DNA from: Nostoc sp. CHAB 5844
GTDB lineage: Bacteria; Cyanobacteriota; Cyanobacteriia; Cyanobacteriales; Nostocaceae
NCBI RefSeq assembly: GCF_020829595.1
Contig: NZ_JAIVFW010000037.1
Location: forward strand, 1 to 64,000
Reading direction: 5' to 3'
Length of the DNA stretch: 64,000 nt
The notes beneath the pieces were generated by a model. It was not told the origin of the DNA and ran no database searches. It saw nothing but the letters and a program-made list of their open reading frames with translations. This document shows, in pieces, positions 49,649-58,998 of this stretch (position 1 is the first letter of the stretch; every line of letters starts with the position of its first letter). The position numbers were made by a program, and so were the translations under genes.

Positions 49649-50701
49649 TCAGGAAAACCTCTTAACTCCTGGTATATCCAATACTAAATCAGCACCGTAA
49701 ACACTAGCTGGTGTTTGAAATCCTGGCTTCACTTCGCCTGTGATGATGTGTTGGAGAACTATGACAGCAGCTAAAGCAGTAAAATCATAAGCTTCCGGGC
49801 CGATGAGTTTCACTTTAACTTGTCTACCAGATTTATCTTCAGCAATACCGATAACTCCGACTTTACCTTTGGCGCGTTCTTCTTCACTTGGGCCTGGCGG
49901 TAGTTTCTTAATGAGATTAGCTAAGGTGTTTTGGAACGGTGATGAGCTAAATAACCATCCTAAATACTGACTGCTTTCCATCAGGAAACTTACAGGGCTG
50001 GGAAAGACTGTGTAAGTCTCAATATTAGGAATACCAGTGCTGTGGAATGCGGTGACAATATCAGCACGCCAGGGGTTAGTGACAGCTGTCACTAAACCAG
50101 CACCAAAATCAACTTTGCGTTTTTTCTCAGCAGGTCGAGCCGGAACGAGTTTACCTTCTTTTCTGACTACGCCTATTTCGTGTAAACTGGGCAGAACAGT
50201 ATTGGCAGTTCCTTGAGAAACGCCGCCTTCGGTTTCATAGATTAATGTGAGTTTGTTGGCGGTTGGTAACTGAGATTTGAGGTAAACAGCAATACAGTCT
50301 GTAGGAACTACACCAAACCCAACACCTGGAAGCAGCATAATTCCGGCATTTTTCGCTTCAGTGTCTCGTGCTTCTAAAGCCTGAAATTCTGGAACTTCCC
50401 CAGCGATATCTAAATAATGGGTTTGAGTTTGCAAACAAACATCAACAAGTGACCTAGCAGTTTTAGCAAAAGGCCCTGCACAATTGAGGACAACTGTAAC
50501 ATCTTGGAGAGAGTGTGCGATCGCCTGCGAATCATCTAAACTAAAAACGCGAAATTCAAAGTTTAATTTTTCCGCCTCTAACATTAATGCACTTTGATTT
50601 CGCCCAGCCAAAATTAACTCTACGCCCTGACGTTTTGCAGTTTCGGCTATCAATTTCCCTGCATAGCCAGTCGCACCATACAATAACACCTTTGCGGTCA
50701 T
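49649..50701 (-). CDS. Saccharopine-dehydrogenase-like NAD(P)-dependent (trans-enoyl-reductase-type) protein
   Basis: 350 residues from ATG 50701 (MTAKVLLYGATGYAGKLIA, Rossmann GxxGxxG as GATGYAG). The N-terminal NAD(P)-binding domain is followed by the second domain (IMLLPGVGFGVVPTDCIAVYL; GLVTAVTNPWRADIVTAFHSTG). Bacterial members are trans-acting enoyl reductases for polyketide or lipid products. First of the lipoxygenase-side genes at the island's left edge; a role in reducing oxidised lipid enoyl groups is inferred. Confidence 0.75.
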   Translation of the reverse strand: MTAKVLLYGATGYAGKLIAETAKRQGVELILAGRNQSALMLEAEKLNFEFRVFSLDDSQAIAHSLQDVTVVLNCAGPFAKTARSLVDVCLQTQTHYLDIAGEVPEFQALEARDTEAKNAGIMLLPGVGFGVVPTDCIAVYLKSQLPTANKLTLIYETEGGVSQGTANTVLPSLHEIGVVRKEGKLVPARPAEKKRKVDFGAGLVTAVTNPWRADIVTAFHSTGIPNIETYTVFPSPVSFLMESSQYLGWLFSSSPFQNTLANLIKKLPPGPSEEERAKGKVGVIGIAEDKSGRQVKVKLIGPEAYDFTALAAVIVLQHIITGEVKPGFQTPASVYGADLVLDIPGVKRFS

Positions 50702-50760
50702 CGTTTTTACCAAATTAAATCTTAATAACTCCCCCCGCCATAACCAATAAACATTTAAAT

Positions 50761-50790
50761 TCCCCCTTATAAAGGGGGGTTAAGGGGGGA
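50761..50790. repeat. CCCCCTTATAAAGGGGGG hairpin repeat
   Basis: A short GC-rich palindrome followed by TTAAGGGGGGA, the same AAAAGGGGGG-type module seen inside pbpC. It lies between the ABM stop and the reductase start on the minus strand and could be a partial terminator. Confidence 0.55.
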
Positions 50791-50807
50791 TATAATCTTA
50801 ACTTGAC

Positions 50808-51113
50808 CTAATTATTAACCACCTGCTGCCATAATTTAACTTCCGGTGGTTCTACTAAAAACTCTTCTGCTTTAGCCCCAAGCGCCCGAATATAAGGTTG
50901 TTGCAGATGCTGATTTAAAATTGATTCACTAATCCAATTTTCATGCAGCAAAAATAAAGATGGATCTTCTACGGCTTGATGTAAATCATAATTAAGACAG
51001 CCATCTTCAGAACGAGTAAGAGCAATAACAGGTTCAAATTCTTGCTTAAATCTATCCTCTAAACCTGGTTTTACTTTTAAACGTGCGGTGACTGTAACTT
51101 TTTGCTCTGACAT
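50808..51113 (-). CDS. Antibiotic biosynthesis monooxygenase (ABM)-fold protein, 101 aa
   Basis: A single ABM ferredoxin-like barrel: VTVTARLKVKPGLEDRFKQEF, CLNYDLHQAVEDPSLFLLHENW, and HLQQPYIRALGAKAEEFLVEPPEVKL. ABM/YgiN proteins are cofactorless quinol monooxygenases or heme-independent oxygenases of hydrophobic substrates. It follows the lipoxygenase gene on the same strand with a 105 bp gap. Its role with oxidised lipids is inferred. Confidence 0.85.
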   Translation of the reverse strand: MSEQKVTVTARLKVKPGLEDRFKQEFEPVIALTRSEDGCLNYDLHQAVEDPSLFLLHENWISESILNQHLQQPYIRALGAKAEEFLVEPPEVKLWQQVVNN

Positions 51114-51218
51114 TTATTTCTCCTATGTGGATAGATACTAATAGAAATGAGATTTATCATTAATCAAGTAAAAAGATAAAAATATTTTTGATTTTTACCT
51201 TTTTACTTTTAACTTTCA

Positions 51219-52859
51219 TCAAGTGTTGATACTGTTAATAATTTGAGAAGGTTTGAGGAAATTATAAGGTATGGGACGAGTTTGATTTCTAATCTCGATT
51301 TGTCGTTCTGTATCATGCAAGTTTTGCTGGAATTGCACAACTAATTCCTGTGCTAATGGATCAGTAAATTCTTCATCATAGTAACCCAATTTATCGTAAT
51401 GGTAAGATGTTAAGATATGCGTCCACATTACTTGGTCGGCAGCTTGCTTGAAAGGTGGCAATATCTTCATGATGGTTTGCATATCCACGCCCTTGCTTTC
51501 GGGAGTTGGGTGGTAAGCTGCATAAGGCATATTAGGTACGAAAGCCATATATTCGTACTGAGAAAAATTTAAAGCTGAGTGGAAAGGAGCGCAGGTGAAA
51601 ACTACAACTGTAATAATTTGAATTAATTGGTCGATAGTTTCAATTTTCTCTGGCATTCCTTTAACGCGGCCACCATCTTGAGCGACTAGTTCCCTTGCCC
51701 AATTTTGCAATTCATAATCTTCGCTCAAGTCTTGGGAAGTTTTGTAATAAAGTTGCAAATAGTCGGTAACAAACTTTTTAATGGCATCCCATAACAACAT
51801 ACCGTCATCTCGGAAAGGGAAATGCGGTAATATTTCTGGTTCATCCATGTTTTGACTTTTAATTAAAGTCGGGAATACAAACTTATCTACACTCCATTCT
51901 TGGTAAGTTTTAACTACAAAAGTTAAAGATTCTTCCAAAGAACCTGCCATAAATTCATCAACTGGGCCGCCTGGTTGTAGAAAGTGAGTGCGTCCCAAAT
52001 CGTTATCAAATAACATGAACCGGAAGTGGGGTTTTAATAACAAAGCGATGGGATGATTTGCTGCTAATTGGCGTGCTGTAGCAATACAAAAAGGAGCCAT
52101 TACCGCATGAGTATATGCAAAATGACTACCTAATTCTTGATGGTTTCCGTCAGCAATCTGCACACAAGTTTTAGCTAAAAACCAATCAAGATATGGATCA
52201 TCTGGAGTGTAAATGAGACTATTTGTGCCAGCATCATTATTTAGTTGAATAGCAACAGGCCGCAGAGAACCACCATTTGGAATACCATTGCTGTGCCAGT
52301 AAAATAAAGCGCGGGGTTTAGGTAAGTACTTTCTTGCATTCTGATAAGTACCACCTTGAATATCAAACAGCAAAGGATAGTCGAGTAAATAAAGTTTGCC
52401 TTCTTTAAGTGCTGTTTCTAAATTGGATTCTGTGCCTACAGATTTTTGGAAATGAGCGTTAGTGACACCAAAGTTTTCTGGTAAACTATCAATTCTGCGA
52501 ATTGCTAACGGGTTAGCGCCTGAAAGTCTTTGCTCGGCAAAACATGAATCTGTTTTGTAATTTTTGATAACATCTGGCTTAGGTAAAAGTGCTAATAAAT
52601 CTTCGTATTCTTCTAATTCATCTAATGGATCAAGGAAATTTCTAGCTTTGGCCGCTAACATATTTGGTGCTAGATTTGCCATACTTGCTAGGCGTTTAGC
52701 TGTATATTCTGCCGAGAAGAGTTCTTGATGGGGTACTTTATCTATAACTGGAATGGGAGCTAGATAATTGTGATTAAATTTATAGTCTACTTGATTTTTT
52801 ACTAGCTCATCTTTGCGGGTGATGGGATTAGGGTCAACCTGGGGTAAGTATGGTTTCAT
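51219..52859 (-). CDS. Lipoxygenase
   Basis: 546 residues, a compact LOX without N-terminal PLAT domain. Iron ligands H246 and H251 (GSHFAYTHAVMAP, HxxxxH), H427 and N431 (FHSALNFSQYEY, HxxxN). It dioxygenates polyunsaturated fatty acids such as linoleate or linolenate to hydroperoxides. The C-terminal ligand is usually Ile (…NSxxI); this protein ends INSINT, i.e. Thr. Its size agrees with other bacterial and Nostoc LOXs. No signal peptide, so it is cytoplasmic or released later. A lipase-like gene lies immediately upstream and ABM downstream. Confidence 0.94.
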   Translation of the reverse strand: MKPYLPQVDPNPITRKDELVKNQVDYKFNHNYLAPIPVIDKVPHQELFSAEYTAKRLASMANLAPNMLAAKARNFLDPLDELEEYEDLLALLPKPDVIKNYKTDSCFAEQRLSGANPLAIRRIDSLPENFGVTNAHFQKSVGTESNLETALKEGKLYLLDYPLLFDIQGGTYQNARKYLPKPRALFYWHSNGIPNGGSLRPVAIQLNNDAGTNSLIYTPDDPYLDWFLAKTCVQIADGNHQELGSHFAYTHAVMAPFCIATARQLAANHPIALLLKPHFRFMLFDNDLGRTHFLQPGGPVDEFMAGSLEESLTFVVKTYQEWSVDKFVFPTLIKSQNMDEPEILPHFPFRDDGMLLWDAIKKFVTDYLQLYYKTSQDLSEDYELQNWARELVAQDGGRVKGMPEKIETIDQLIQIITVVVFTCAPFHSALNFSQYEYMAFVPNMPYAAYHPTPESKGVDMQTIMKILPPFKQAADQVMWTHILTSYHYDKLGYYDEEFTDPLAQELVVQFQQNLHDTERQIEIRNQTRPIPYNFLKPSQIINSINT

Positions 52860-52892
52860 GATACTTTTTGAGTAGGGAATAGTAATTTATAA

Positions 52893-53070
52893 TTTGTAAT
52901 TTGTAATTCGTAATTACTATCTAACTTGGATTTTTGAAAGATACTTAGGCTTTGCCTGCTATACAAAAAGTTTTGCCAACGTAGATTAGTTTTGATAATT
53001 CGTAACTCATCGAAATCACTCATGATTTATATGCAGTAAATTACGAATTCTGAATTACGAATTACAAATT
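52893..53070. repeat. Inverted repeats AATTTGTAATTCGTAATT around a 140 bp spacer
   Basis: AATTTGTAATTCGTAATT at ~52896-52913 and its reverse complement AATTACGAATTACAAATT at ~53053-53070. It is part of a family of 'taattcgtaattt' heptamer-like repeats, here between the lipoxygenase start and the upstream hydrolase stop. It could form a stem in a shared transcript. Confidence 0.6.
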
Positions 53071-53075
53071 ATTCT

Positions 53076-54047
53076 TTACACTTGGATAGGACGAGAGACT
53101 GAATCAGATGTAGGAGCCTCTTGTTTGACAGCATTAATGATTTCTTGAATTACTTTATCGTTGCGCCAGTAGCTACCATGTGCATCGCCACCAGACAGCA
53201 AGGGTAAAAGTGTTTGTGCAGTTAGATTTTCTAACCATCCTGTGTTTTGGGTGAGGATATCTTGAATATCTAAGTATTTGGTATCACCATCCACTAAATC
53301 TGTCATGAGTTCTTTCAGCGGATAAGCGATCGGATCGCCAGGATGAAGGTAATTGCGCCAAGGTAGTTTTTTACCTTTGCGTACTTCTTGCAGACACTCC
53401 AATAATGTTTGGAGGTTGGGTGTAATGTCGTGACTACTGGGTGAATTAGTATCATCTTTACCTGGCTTGACATTGGTCAAACTAAAGATAGCTAAAGGTG
53501 AACCGAGGGTGTGAATACTTGCAATGGGAATTCCCTGACGACGATCGCTATTTTTTCCAACTACGCCAAAAATACCATCGCGGATATCCATAACATCGTC
53601 GTGACCTGGTGCTTGCGGATCATCCCAACGAGTAGCAAACAAGATGTCAAAGAAAATCACGGTTCCCCAACTGTGGGTGACTAGGTGCAGGCGATCATCG
53701 GGTTGAGCGTTATGTAACTCGTTGGCGATCGCTTGGCTTTTAAATCTACTAACAACTTTTGCACCTACATGACGGCTGATGTAAAGTGCAGCATCTCCGG
53801 CAAATGAGAGGATTTGCTGTTCCCGAAAGTTGCGGAACCACACATCATCCCAATAAGATGAACGTTTTAGCTGTCCTAATAGATTACTTTCTGCTGATTG
53901 ATTAACGTCACCCCAATAAAGAGCAATTTTTTTGAAATTCCGTTGGCGATCGCTCGCACTTTTTTCTAGGCGTTTAAACAGTTCATCGGCGTATTTATCG
54001 TTGCGGATACTCACACCATGTATAAACAAAACGTAGTCAGTAGCCAT
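53076..54047 (-). CDS. Alpha/beta hydrolase, lipase-like
   Basis: 323 residues from ATG 54047 (MATDYVLFIHGVSIRND; the upstream in-frame codons are unsupported). Lipase features: strand VLFIHGV, nucleophile LVTHSWGTVIF (Ser in HSWG), large insertion with a hydrophobic patch, and a possible catalytic His in GDAHGSYWRND. No signal peptide. It is next to lipoxygenase, so it may release fatty acids from membrane lipids as substrate (inference). Confidence 0.75.
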   Translation of the reverse strand: MATDYVLFIHGVSIRNDKYADELFKRLEKSASDRQRNFKKIALYWGDVNQSAESNLLGQLKRSSYWDDVWFRNFREQQILSFAGDAALYISRHVGAKVVSRFKSQAIANELHNAQPDDRLHLVTHSWGTVIFFDILFATRWDDPQAPGHDDVMDIRDGIFGVVGKNSDRRQGIPIASIHTLGSPLAIFSLTNVKPGKDDTNSPSSHDITPNLQTLLECLQEVRKGKKLPWRNYLHPGDPIAYPLKELMTDLVDGDTKYLDIQDILTQNTGWLENLTAQTLLPLLSGGDAHGSYWRNDKVIQEIINAVKQEAPTSDSVSRPIQV

Positions 54048-54098
54048 TACAACACCCCTTTTCTGCAAGTTTTCTCAAAACGACGATGCTGCTGAGAT

Positions 54099-55532
54099 TT
54101 ACAAGGTTTTTAAGTACTCAATTAGTGCTTTTTTATCGTCACTTGGCAAACCAGTACCATAAAGATGTCCCTGATTGGAATTGGCAGCAACGCTCGTATC
54201 ATATTTAAAACCTACACGTTCAGCTTCTTTTCCTTCGGAAACAAAGCCAACTGTTTGTGAATCGTAAACATCGTAACCCCGATAAAAGGTTTTCGGACGA
54301 TTTTCGGGTTTTTCTAACAAGTCTTGCAGAGATGGTACGGAACCGTTATGCAAGTATGGCGCTCTAATCCATAATCCATCGAGAGATACGGATACATAGC
54401 CGTTGGTTTTGCGTAATTGGCTGAAGTCCCAAGGATAGCCGTCACCAAAGTGATTGTATGTGTCTGCTGCTTGTTGCGTCCACATATCTAAACGATGGCG
54501 GTCAGTTCCTACTTCGTCTACAGGGATAACTGTACCTGTTCTTTCACCACCAAAAGCATGACAAGATGCACAAGTGTTAGCAAAAATTTGACTACCTTGA
54601 GCAGCCAACTTCTCATCCACGGCAAAGGGATATTGAGGTGGTGAGAGTTCGGTGATATAGTCTTCTACTCGTTGCAAATCAGCAACAGGTAAAGAATCTT
54701 TTGTCGCACCGTCACCAATTGCTCCCGTTTGCACAGTTTCTTTGAGTGAAGTTTCCAAACCATCCCAATGCAAGGCAAATCCCTTGTGCAGTTTCTCATT
54801 CCAAATCGGCATCATATCGGAGTTACCGATGGTGTCATCTTTGGGCAGCTTTAAGGTGTTGAATTTGACTGGGTTAAACGGATCAATCCGACCAGGCCCC
54901 CAGTTGGGACGAGAATCCATCCAAGCGAAGTCTGCGTTTTGTTGCAGCAGGGCTTTTTTGGTTTGGGGAATAATCAAAAAGCGATACAGTAAGTTTTCTA
55001 TCCAAGAAAACTCATGATTATATTTGATTTCGTCAAGGATATAGTCGGCGTTAAATCTGGGGTCGCTGGCGGTTGCACTCAGAAAACGAATATATCCTTG
55101 CAAATCAAATTTGTTAGAAGGCCCAGCAGGAAAAATGTGAGGTTTTTCTAGGGGACTAGTTCTATAAGTAGCAGTATGGCATACCGCACAAGTTATGCCC
55201 ACACGCGGAAAACCAATGGTTTTTTTAGTAAAGCCTACTGGAGTTTCTTTGCCTTCTTCCCAGGTAATCCCTAAAGAAGTGTAACCACCTGGCCCTGGTA
55301 GTTTGTCGGGAAAGATACGGGGAAGTACTAACCAAATCCAATAAGGTACACCTTGGGCTGCTTCTGTGCCGATAGAACCATATTTAAAATGTTCTTCTGA
55401 GGATTCGTAGGTGAGAGGAACATCCCGAAATAAATGATACCAAGCTGTATATCCAACTACTCCAACTAACAGCACAAAAATTAAAGCAATGCTGGCGAGA
55501 ATTCTGCCTAATTTCTCTTTGAATATTTTCAT
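54099..55532 (-). CDS. Membrane-anchored di-heme c-type cytochrome (RoxA/cytochrome c peroxidase-like), paralogue 1
   Basis: 477 residues. An N-terminal helix (LASIALIFVLLVGVVGYTAW) acts as signal anchor; the rest is outside the cytoplasmic membrane. Two heme-c sites: CAVCH (~115) and CASCH (~320). The region LWIRAPYLHNGSVPSLQDLL and the following RPKTFYRGYDVYDSQTVGF are shared with the paralogue 1.5 kb upstream. RoxA-type and bacterial CCP relatives oxidise organic peroxides or double bonds. Near the lipoxygenase gene, a lipid-hydroperoxide or lipid-cleavage enzyme is a fair guess. Confidence 0.85.
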   Translation of the reverse strand: MKIFKEKLGRILASIALIFVLLVGVVGYTAWYHLFRDVPLTYESSEEHFKYGSIGTEAAQGVPYWIWLVLPRIFPDKLPGPGGYTSLGITWEEGKETPVGFTKKTIGFPRVGITCAVCHTATYRTSPLEKPHIFPAGPSNKFDLQGYIRFLSATASDPRFNADYILDEIKYNHEFSWIENLLYRFLIIPQTKKALLQQNADFAWMDSRPNWGPGRIDPFNPVKFNTLKLPKDDTIGNSDMMPIWNEKLHKGFALHWDGLETSLKETVQTGAIGDGATKDSLPVADLQRVEDYITELSPPQYPFAVDEKLAAQGSQIFANTCASCHAFGGERTGTVIPVDEVGTDRHRLDMWTQQAADTYNHFGDGYPWDFSQLRKTNGYVSVSLDGLWIRAPYLHNGSVPSLQDLLEKPENRPKTFYRGYDVYDSQTVGFVSEGKEAERVGFKYDTSVAANSNQGHLYGTGLPSDDKKALIEYLKTL

Positions 55533-55558
55533 AACATTACATTGCTCCTTGGTAGAAA

Positions 55559-55990
55559 TTAGGAGAATTGTTTGGCTGGTTCTTTGGCGATCGCATCTGC
55601 ATTTTCACTCCGCAAGGCTAGAGTCAGAAAAATTGCTTCTACTACACCAAAAAACAAGTCTACAAAGGCAATAGATAAAAAGCCTTTATCTTGCCCAAAA
55701 AACAACACGGCACAAATAAAAAATGTCGAACCAAAAGCTCTTGAGGGAAATATTGATATCCAAGCAGTTGCCTGATATTTATAAGGATCAATTGCGCCTG
55801 GAATGTAAAAAGCACTAATGATAAACAACAACATTCCCGCTGTTCTAACCCAGATAATTGGGTCAGGTTGGTGCATCTTCAAAAACCACAGCATTAACTC
55901 TGGAAAAAAGCACGAAGGAATGACGAAGAACATATTTACAATAATGCCCAGCCAAGTTACACGGCTAAACCATTTCGCATAAGTATTCAT
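55559..55990 (-). CDS. Small polytopic membrane protein, 143 aa
   Basis: Four hydrophobic segments (TWLGIIVNMFFVIPSCFF, VRTAGMLLFIISAFYI, AFGSTFFICAVLFFG, FVDLFFGVVEAIFLTLAL) with a charged C-terminal tail (SENADAIAKEPAKQFS). I do not recognise the family. It sits between two di-heme cytochrome genes (26 and 14 bp gaps), strongly suggesting co-transcription; it could be a membrane docking or quinone-linked partner for them. Confidence 0.7.
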   Translation of the reverse strand: MNTYAKWFSRVTWLGIIVNMFFVIPSCFFPELMLWFLKMHQPDPIIWVRTAGMLLFIISAFYIPGAIDPYKYQATAWISIFPSRAFGSTFFICAVLFFGQDKGFLSIAFVDLFFGVVEAIFLTLALRSENADAIAKEPAKQFS

Positions 55991-56004
55991 TATTTGGCTC
56001 CTAA

Positions 56005-57495
56005 TTACAGCTGCTTCATGTACTCAACTAAAGCATCTTTTTCTGCTGGTGAGAGTTCAGTTCCATATACATGACCGCTGTTGCTGTTTCCAGGTTTTGT
56101 TGTATCAAATTTAAAATATTTCTTGCCTTTTTCTTCAGCAACAGATGACACGAAACCAACTTTTTTGCGATCAATAACGTCGTAACCCCGATAAAATTCT
56201 TTTGGTCTATTTTCTGGGTTATCTAGCAAATCTCGTAATGTCGGAACTGAGCCATTATGCAAATAAGGGCCGCGTAACCAAATACCATCTAGTGGTGCAT
56301 TAGCGTAGCCATTCGTTTTGCGGAAATTATTAAACCGCCAAGGATAACCAGCATACAAAGTATTTTGGTTAGATAGCGTTTGGTAGGTAAAGGAATTTAG
56401 ACGATAGGGATCTGTACCAATTTCTTGAATAGGTACAACTTTACCTATATATTTTTCTTTACCTGTATATTCTCCTGGAAAGGCGTGGCAACTAGCACAA
56501 TTATTTGCAAATAGTTTTTCTCCCGTAGCTGCTAAAGTTTGATTAACTTCATAGGGATATTTTGGTGCTGGTAATGTCCACAACCAATCAGCTACTCGTT
56601 GAATTCTATCTATATCGATTGTAGTGGGTGTAACTCCTGCGCCTAAAGCGGCACTTTTGTTACGTTCGTCAACAGATTTGTTATTACCATCCCAGTGTAA
56701 CTGCAAGCCTTCACGTGGTTTTTGATTCCAAACAGAAGGGAAATCTGATGTGCCAATTAGTTCATCCTCACGCAATTTATTCATGGGAAAATGGAACTGA
56801 ATTGCTTTATAAGGATTGAAAGTGTCTACTCTCCCTGGCCCCCAATCTGGTTGGTCATAAATAAAGGAAAGTCGGCTTCTTTGATTAATCAGTGCATCGC
56901 GTGTTTGCGGAATCGCAATAAAGCGATAAATTAATTTTTCAATTGGGTTAAGACCGCCACTAATTTTCTCAATTTCTGGCAGCATTCGGTTGGCAGTAAA
57001 TCGCGGATCTATAGAAACTTCTGATAGAAATTTGATGTATCCCTGCAAGTTTACTACGTTAGCAGGCATGGCTGTAATGATTTGGCGATCGCTTTTTTCT
57101 GTATCGCGCAGTGTACCTGTATGACACACAGCACAATTCAAGCCAACACGGTTAATAAAAACCTTACGATTGGAAAACCCAATCGGTAAATCTTTCCCAG
57201 GTTCTTGAATAAATCCCAGAGAAGAATAACCTTTATCCGGCAATTTATCAGGAAATAATTCTGGGAGAACTTTCCATATCCAGTAGGGAACTCCATTTAC
57301 TTCTTCACTACCAATGGAACCGTACTTAAAGTGGTCTTGGATATCAGTATAATCAACTGGGGAGTTGGATAAAGCAGGCCAAATCAGAAATAAAATTACT
57401 GCTACAACTCCCACAATTGCAACCAAAATCCACTTGACAACCGCTTTAGTTCCCATGACTAAGCTGGGAACTAGCGTAGGGTTTGTTTGAGTCAT
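56005..57495 (-). CDS. Membrane-anchored di-heme c-type cytochrome (RoxA/cytochrome c peroxidase-like), paralogue 2
   Basis: 496 residues. N-terminal anchor (KWILVAIVGVVAVILFLIWPAL) with the mature protein outside. Heme-c sites CAVCH (~122) and CASCH (~335). LQLHWDGNNKSVDER and GIWLRGPYLHNGSVPTL repeat the pattern of paralogue 1; the two are clear tandem duplicates that have diverged. The enzyme may use the hemes for hydroperoxide reduction or oxidative cleavage of lipid or isoprenoid chains. Confidence 0.85.
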   Translation of the reverse strand: MTQTNPTLVPSLVMGTKAVVKWILVAIVGVVAVILFLIWPALSNSPVDYTDIQDHFKYGSIGSEEVNGVPYWIWKVLPELFPDKLPDKGYSSLGFIQEPGKDLPIGFSNRKVFINRVGLNCAVCHTGTLRDTEKSDRQIITAMPANVVNLQGYIKFLSEVSIDPRFTANRMLPEIEKISGGLNPIEKLIYRFIAIPQTRDALINQRSRLSFIYDQPDWGPGRVDTFNPYKAIQFHFPMNKLREDELIGTSDFPSVWNQKPREGLQLHWDGNNKSVDERNKSAALGAGVTPTTIDIDRIQRVADWLWTLPAPKYPYEVNQTLAATGEKLFANNCASCHAFPGEYTGKEKYIGKVVPIQEIGTDPYRLNSFTYQTLSNQNTLYAGYPWRFNNFRKTNGYANAPLDGIWLRGPYLHNGSVPTLRDLLDNPENRPKEFYRGYDVIDRKKVGFVSSVAEEKGKKYFKFDTTKPGNSNSGHVYGTELSPAEKDALVEYMKQL

Positions 57496-57579
57496 TACAA
57501 AGTCACTCCCTAGTCAATGGTCAAGAGTCATTTGTCATTTGTCATTAGTTCTTTGTGAATACGAATGACTATTGACACT

Positions 57580-58998
57580 TTATATATGTAGTGCTGGAAC
57601 TTCTAAGTTATGTTTTGCCGACTCATCCACACCGTAGACTGACATAACTTCTGCCATCATCGCTTCATAGTCGTTATCGAAGCGACTTAATTCATAGCAA
57701 CCCAAGGGATTTTCAATGACGTTTAGCAGACATTTATTGCAATAAGTACATGGTTTATCTGGCAAGTCTTTGCCTTGTTGCAATTGTTTTGGTAAATCGT
57801 TATTGGCAATCAATTGCCGAGCAATTGTTACACCATCACAATATCCATCTTCAATAGCTTTACGAATAAACGAACCTTGTTGAAAACCACCAGTACACAA
57901 AACAGGGATATTGACGGCTTGTTTAATTGCACGGGATGAAAGTAAATTTCTGCCTTGGTTTTCTGCTAACAGTTGTTTCATTTGCTCATCGGGGACATAA
58001 TCACCACTAAATGCTGGTGCAGGGAGTTGTTTCTTCACCCGATTCCACAGGAATTTGAAAATAGGATTCAACAGTTTATAGCGGAATAAAATGTAGTTAC
58101 GAATTGTTTGATTACCGCTGGAGAGCATTGTGTCATAGGTTTTGGTGATGACCTCGAAATTAAAATCACCAATGGGATTGAGAGGATGGGGGAATAAACT
58201 TCCTACAGATACGTGGACAGCATCTGCACCTGCTTCTTCAGCCCATTTACAAATTTGTACAGATTCTTCTAAAGTATTTCCTGGTTTTTCCCAAGGAATA
58301 ACGGCATCGTTGTAATCAATGGCACTAATTTTAAATTGTAGGTGGAAGTCTTCACCAACTTCTTGGCGAATTGCCCGAATGACATCTAGTAAAAACCGCG
58401 CCCGATTTTCTAGTGAACCACCATATTCGTCTTGGCGATCATTAATACCTGAACTGAGAAACTGGTTAAATAAATAGCCGTTACCACTATGCAGTTCTAC
58501 ACCATCTAAACCAGCTAAACGCGCCCGTCTTGCACCATCAGCAAACATTTGTATGGTTTCTTTAATCTCTGCCAAAGTCATAGCTTGGCAGCGCAAGCCG
58601 TGGAATGATTCAGTTTTACTAGTAGAACTTAAGGCTTTTAATCCGTCGTTTTCCACACCACCAATGTCTTGCTGTCGTCCAGAATGGCTGAGTTGCAAAA
58701 TTAATTTACAGTCATATTCATGGACTTTTTCACCTACTTTGTGCCAAAAAGGAATCCGTTCGTCGCAGTGAATAGTGGCGTAATTGGGCATAATTCTGCC
58801 ACGAATCGCCACTGGCACAAAAGAAGTAATAATTGCCCCAACTCCACCACGGGCAAATTTTTCTTCCCAGTTAATTCTGGCTTGAGTACCTGAGCCATCA
58901 TAGTTATCCCACCGTCCGGATATACTGGAGCGAAAAATCCGGTTTTTGACAGTGAGATTCCGAAATTGCAATGGCTTAAAGATAATATCGTTCTCCAT
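57580..58998 (-). CDS. Old Yellow Enzyme-type flavin oxidoreductase with C-terminal FeS motif
   Basis: 472 residues. FMN-dependent OYE barrel: substrate/flavin residues in LQLSHSGRQ, LAGLDGVELHSGNGYLFNQF and DEYGGSLENRARFLLDVI. A 4Fe-4S-like CTYCNKCLLNVIENPLGC at ~425-442 places it with the 2,4-dienoyl-CoA reductase/trimethylamine dehydrogenase branch rather than the plant OPR-like form without FeS. Expected: NAD(P)H- or electron-driven reduction of an activated C=C. Beside lipoxygenase and di-heme genes it could reduce enone oxylipins (inference). It starts divergently from the RoxA-like gene. Confidence 0.88.
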   Translation of the reverse strand: MENDIIFKPLQFRNLTVKNRIFRSSISGRWDNYDGSGTQARINWEEKFARGGVGAIITSFVPVAIRGRIMPNYATIHCDERIPFWHKVGEKVHEYDCKLILQLSHSGRQQDIGGVENDGLKALSSTSKTESFHGLRCQAMTLAEIKETIQMFADGARRARLAGLDGVELHSGNGYLFNQFLSSGINDRQDEYGGSLENRARFLLDVIRAIRQEVGEDFHLQFKISAIDYNDAVIPWEKPGNTLEESVQICKWAEEAGADAVHVSVGSLFPHPLNPIGDFNFEVITKTYDTMLSSGNQTIRNYILFRYKLLNPIFKFLWNRVKKQLPAPAFSGDYVPDEQMKQLLAENQGRNLLSSRAIKQAVNIPVLCTGGFQQGSFIRKAIEDGYCDGVTIARQLIANNDLPKQLQQGKDLPDKPCTYCNKCLLNVIENPLGCYELSRFDNDYEAMMAEVMSVYGVDESAKHNLEVPALHI

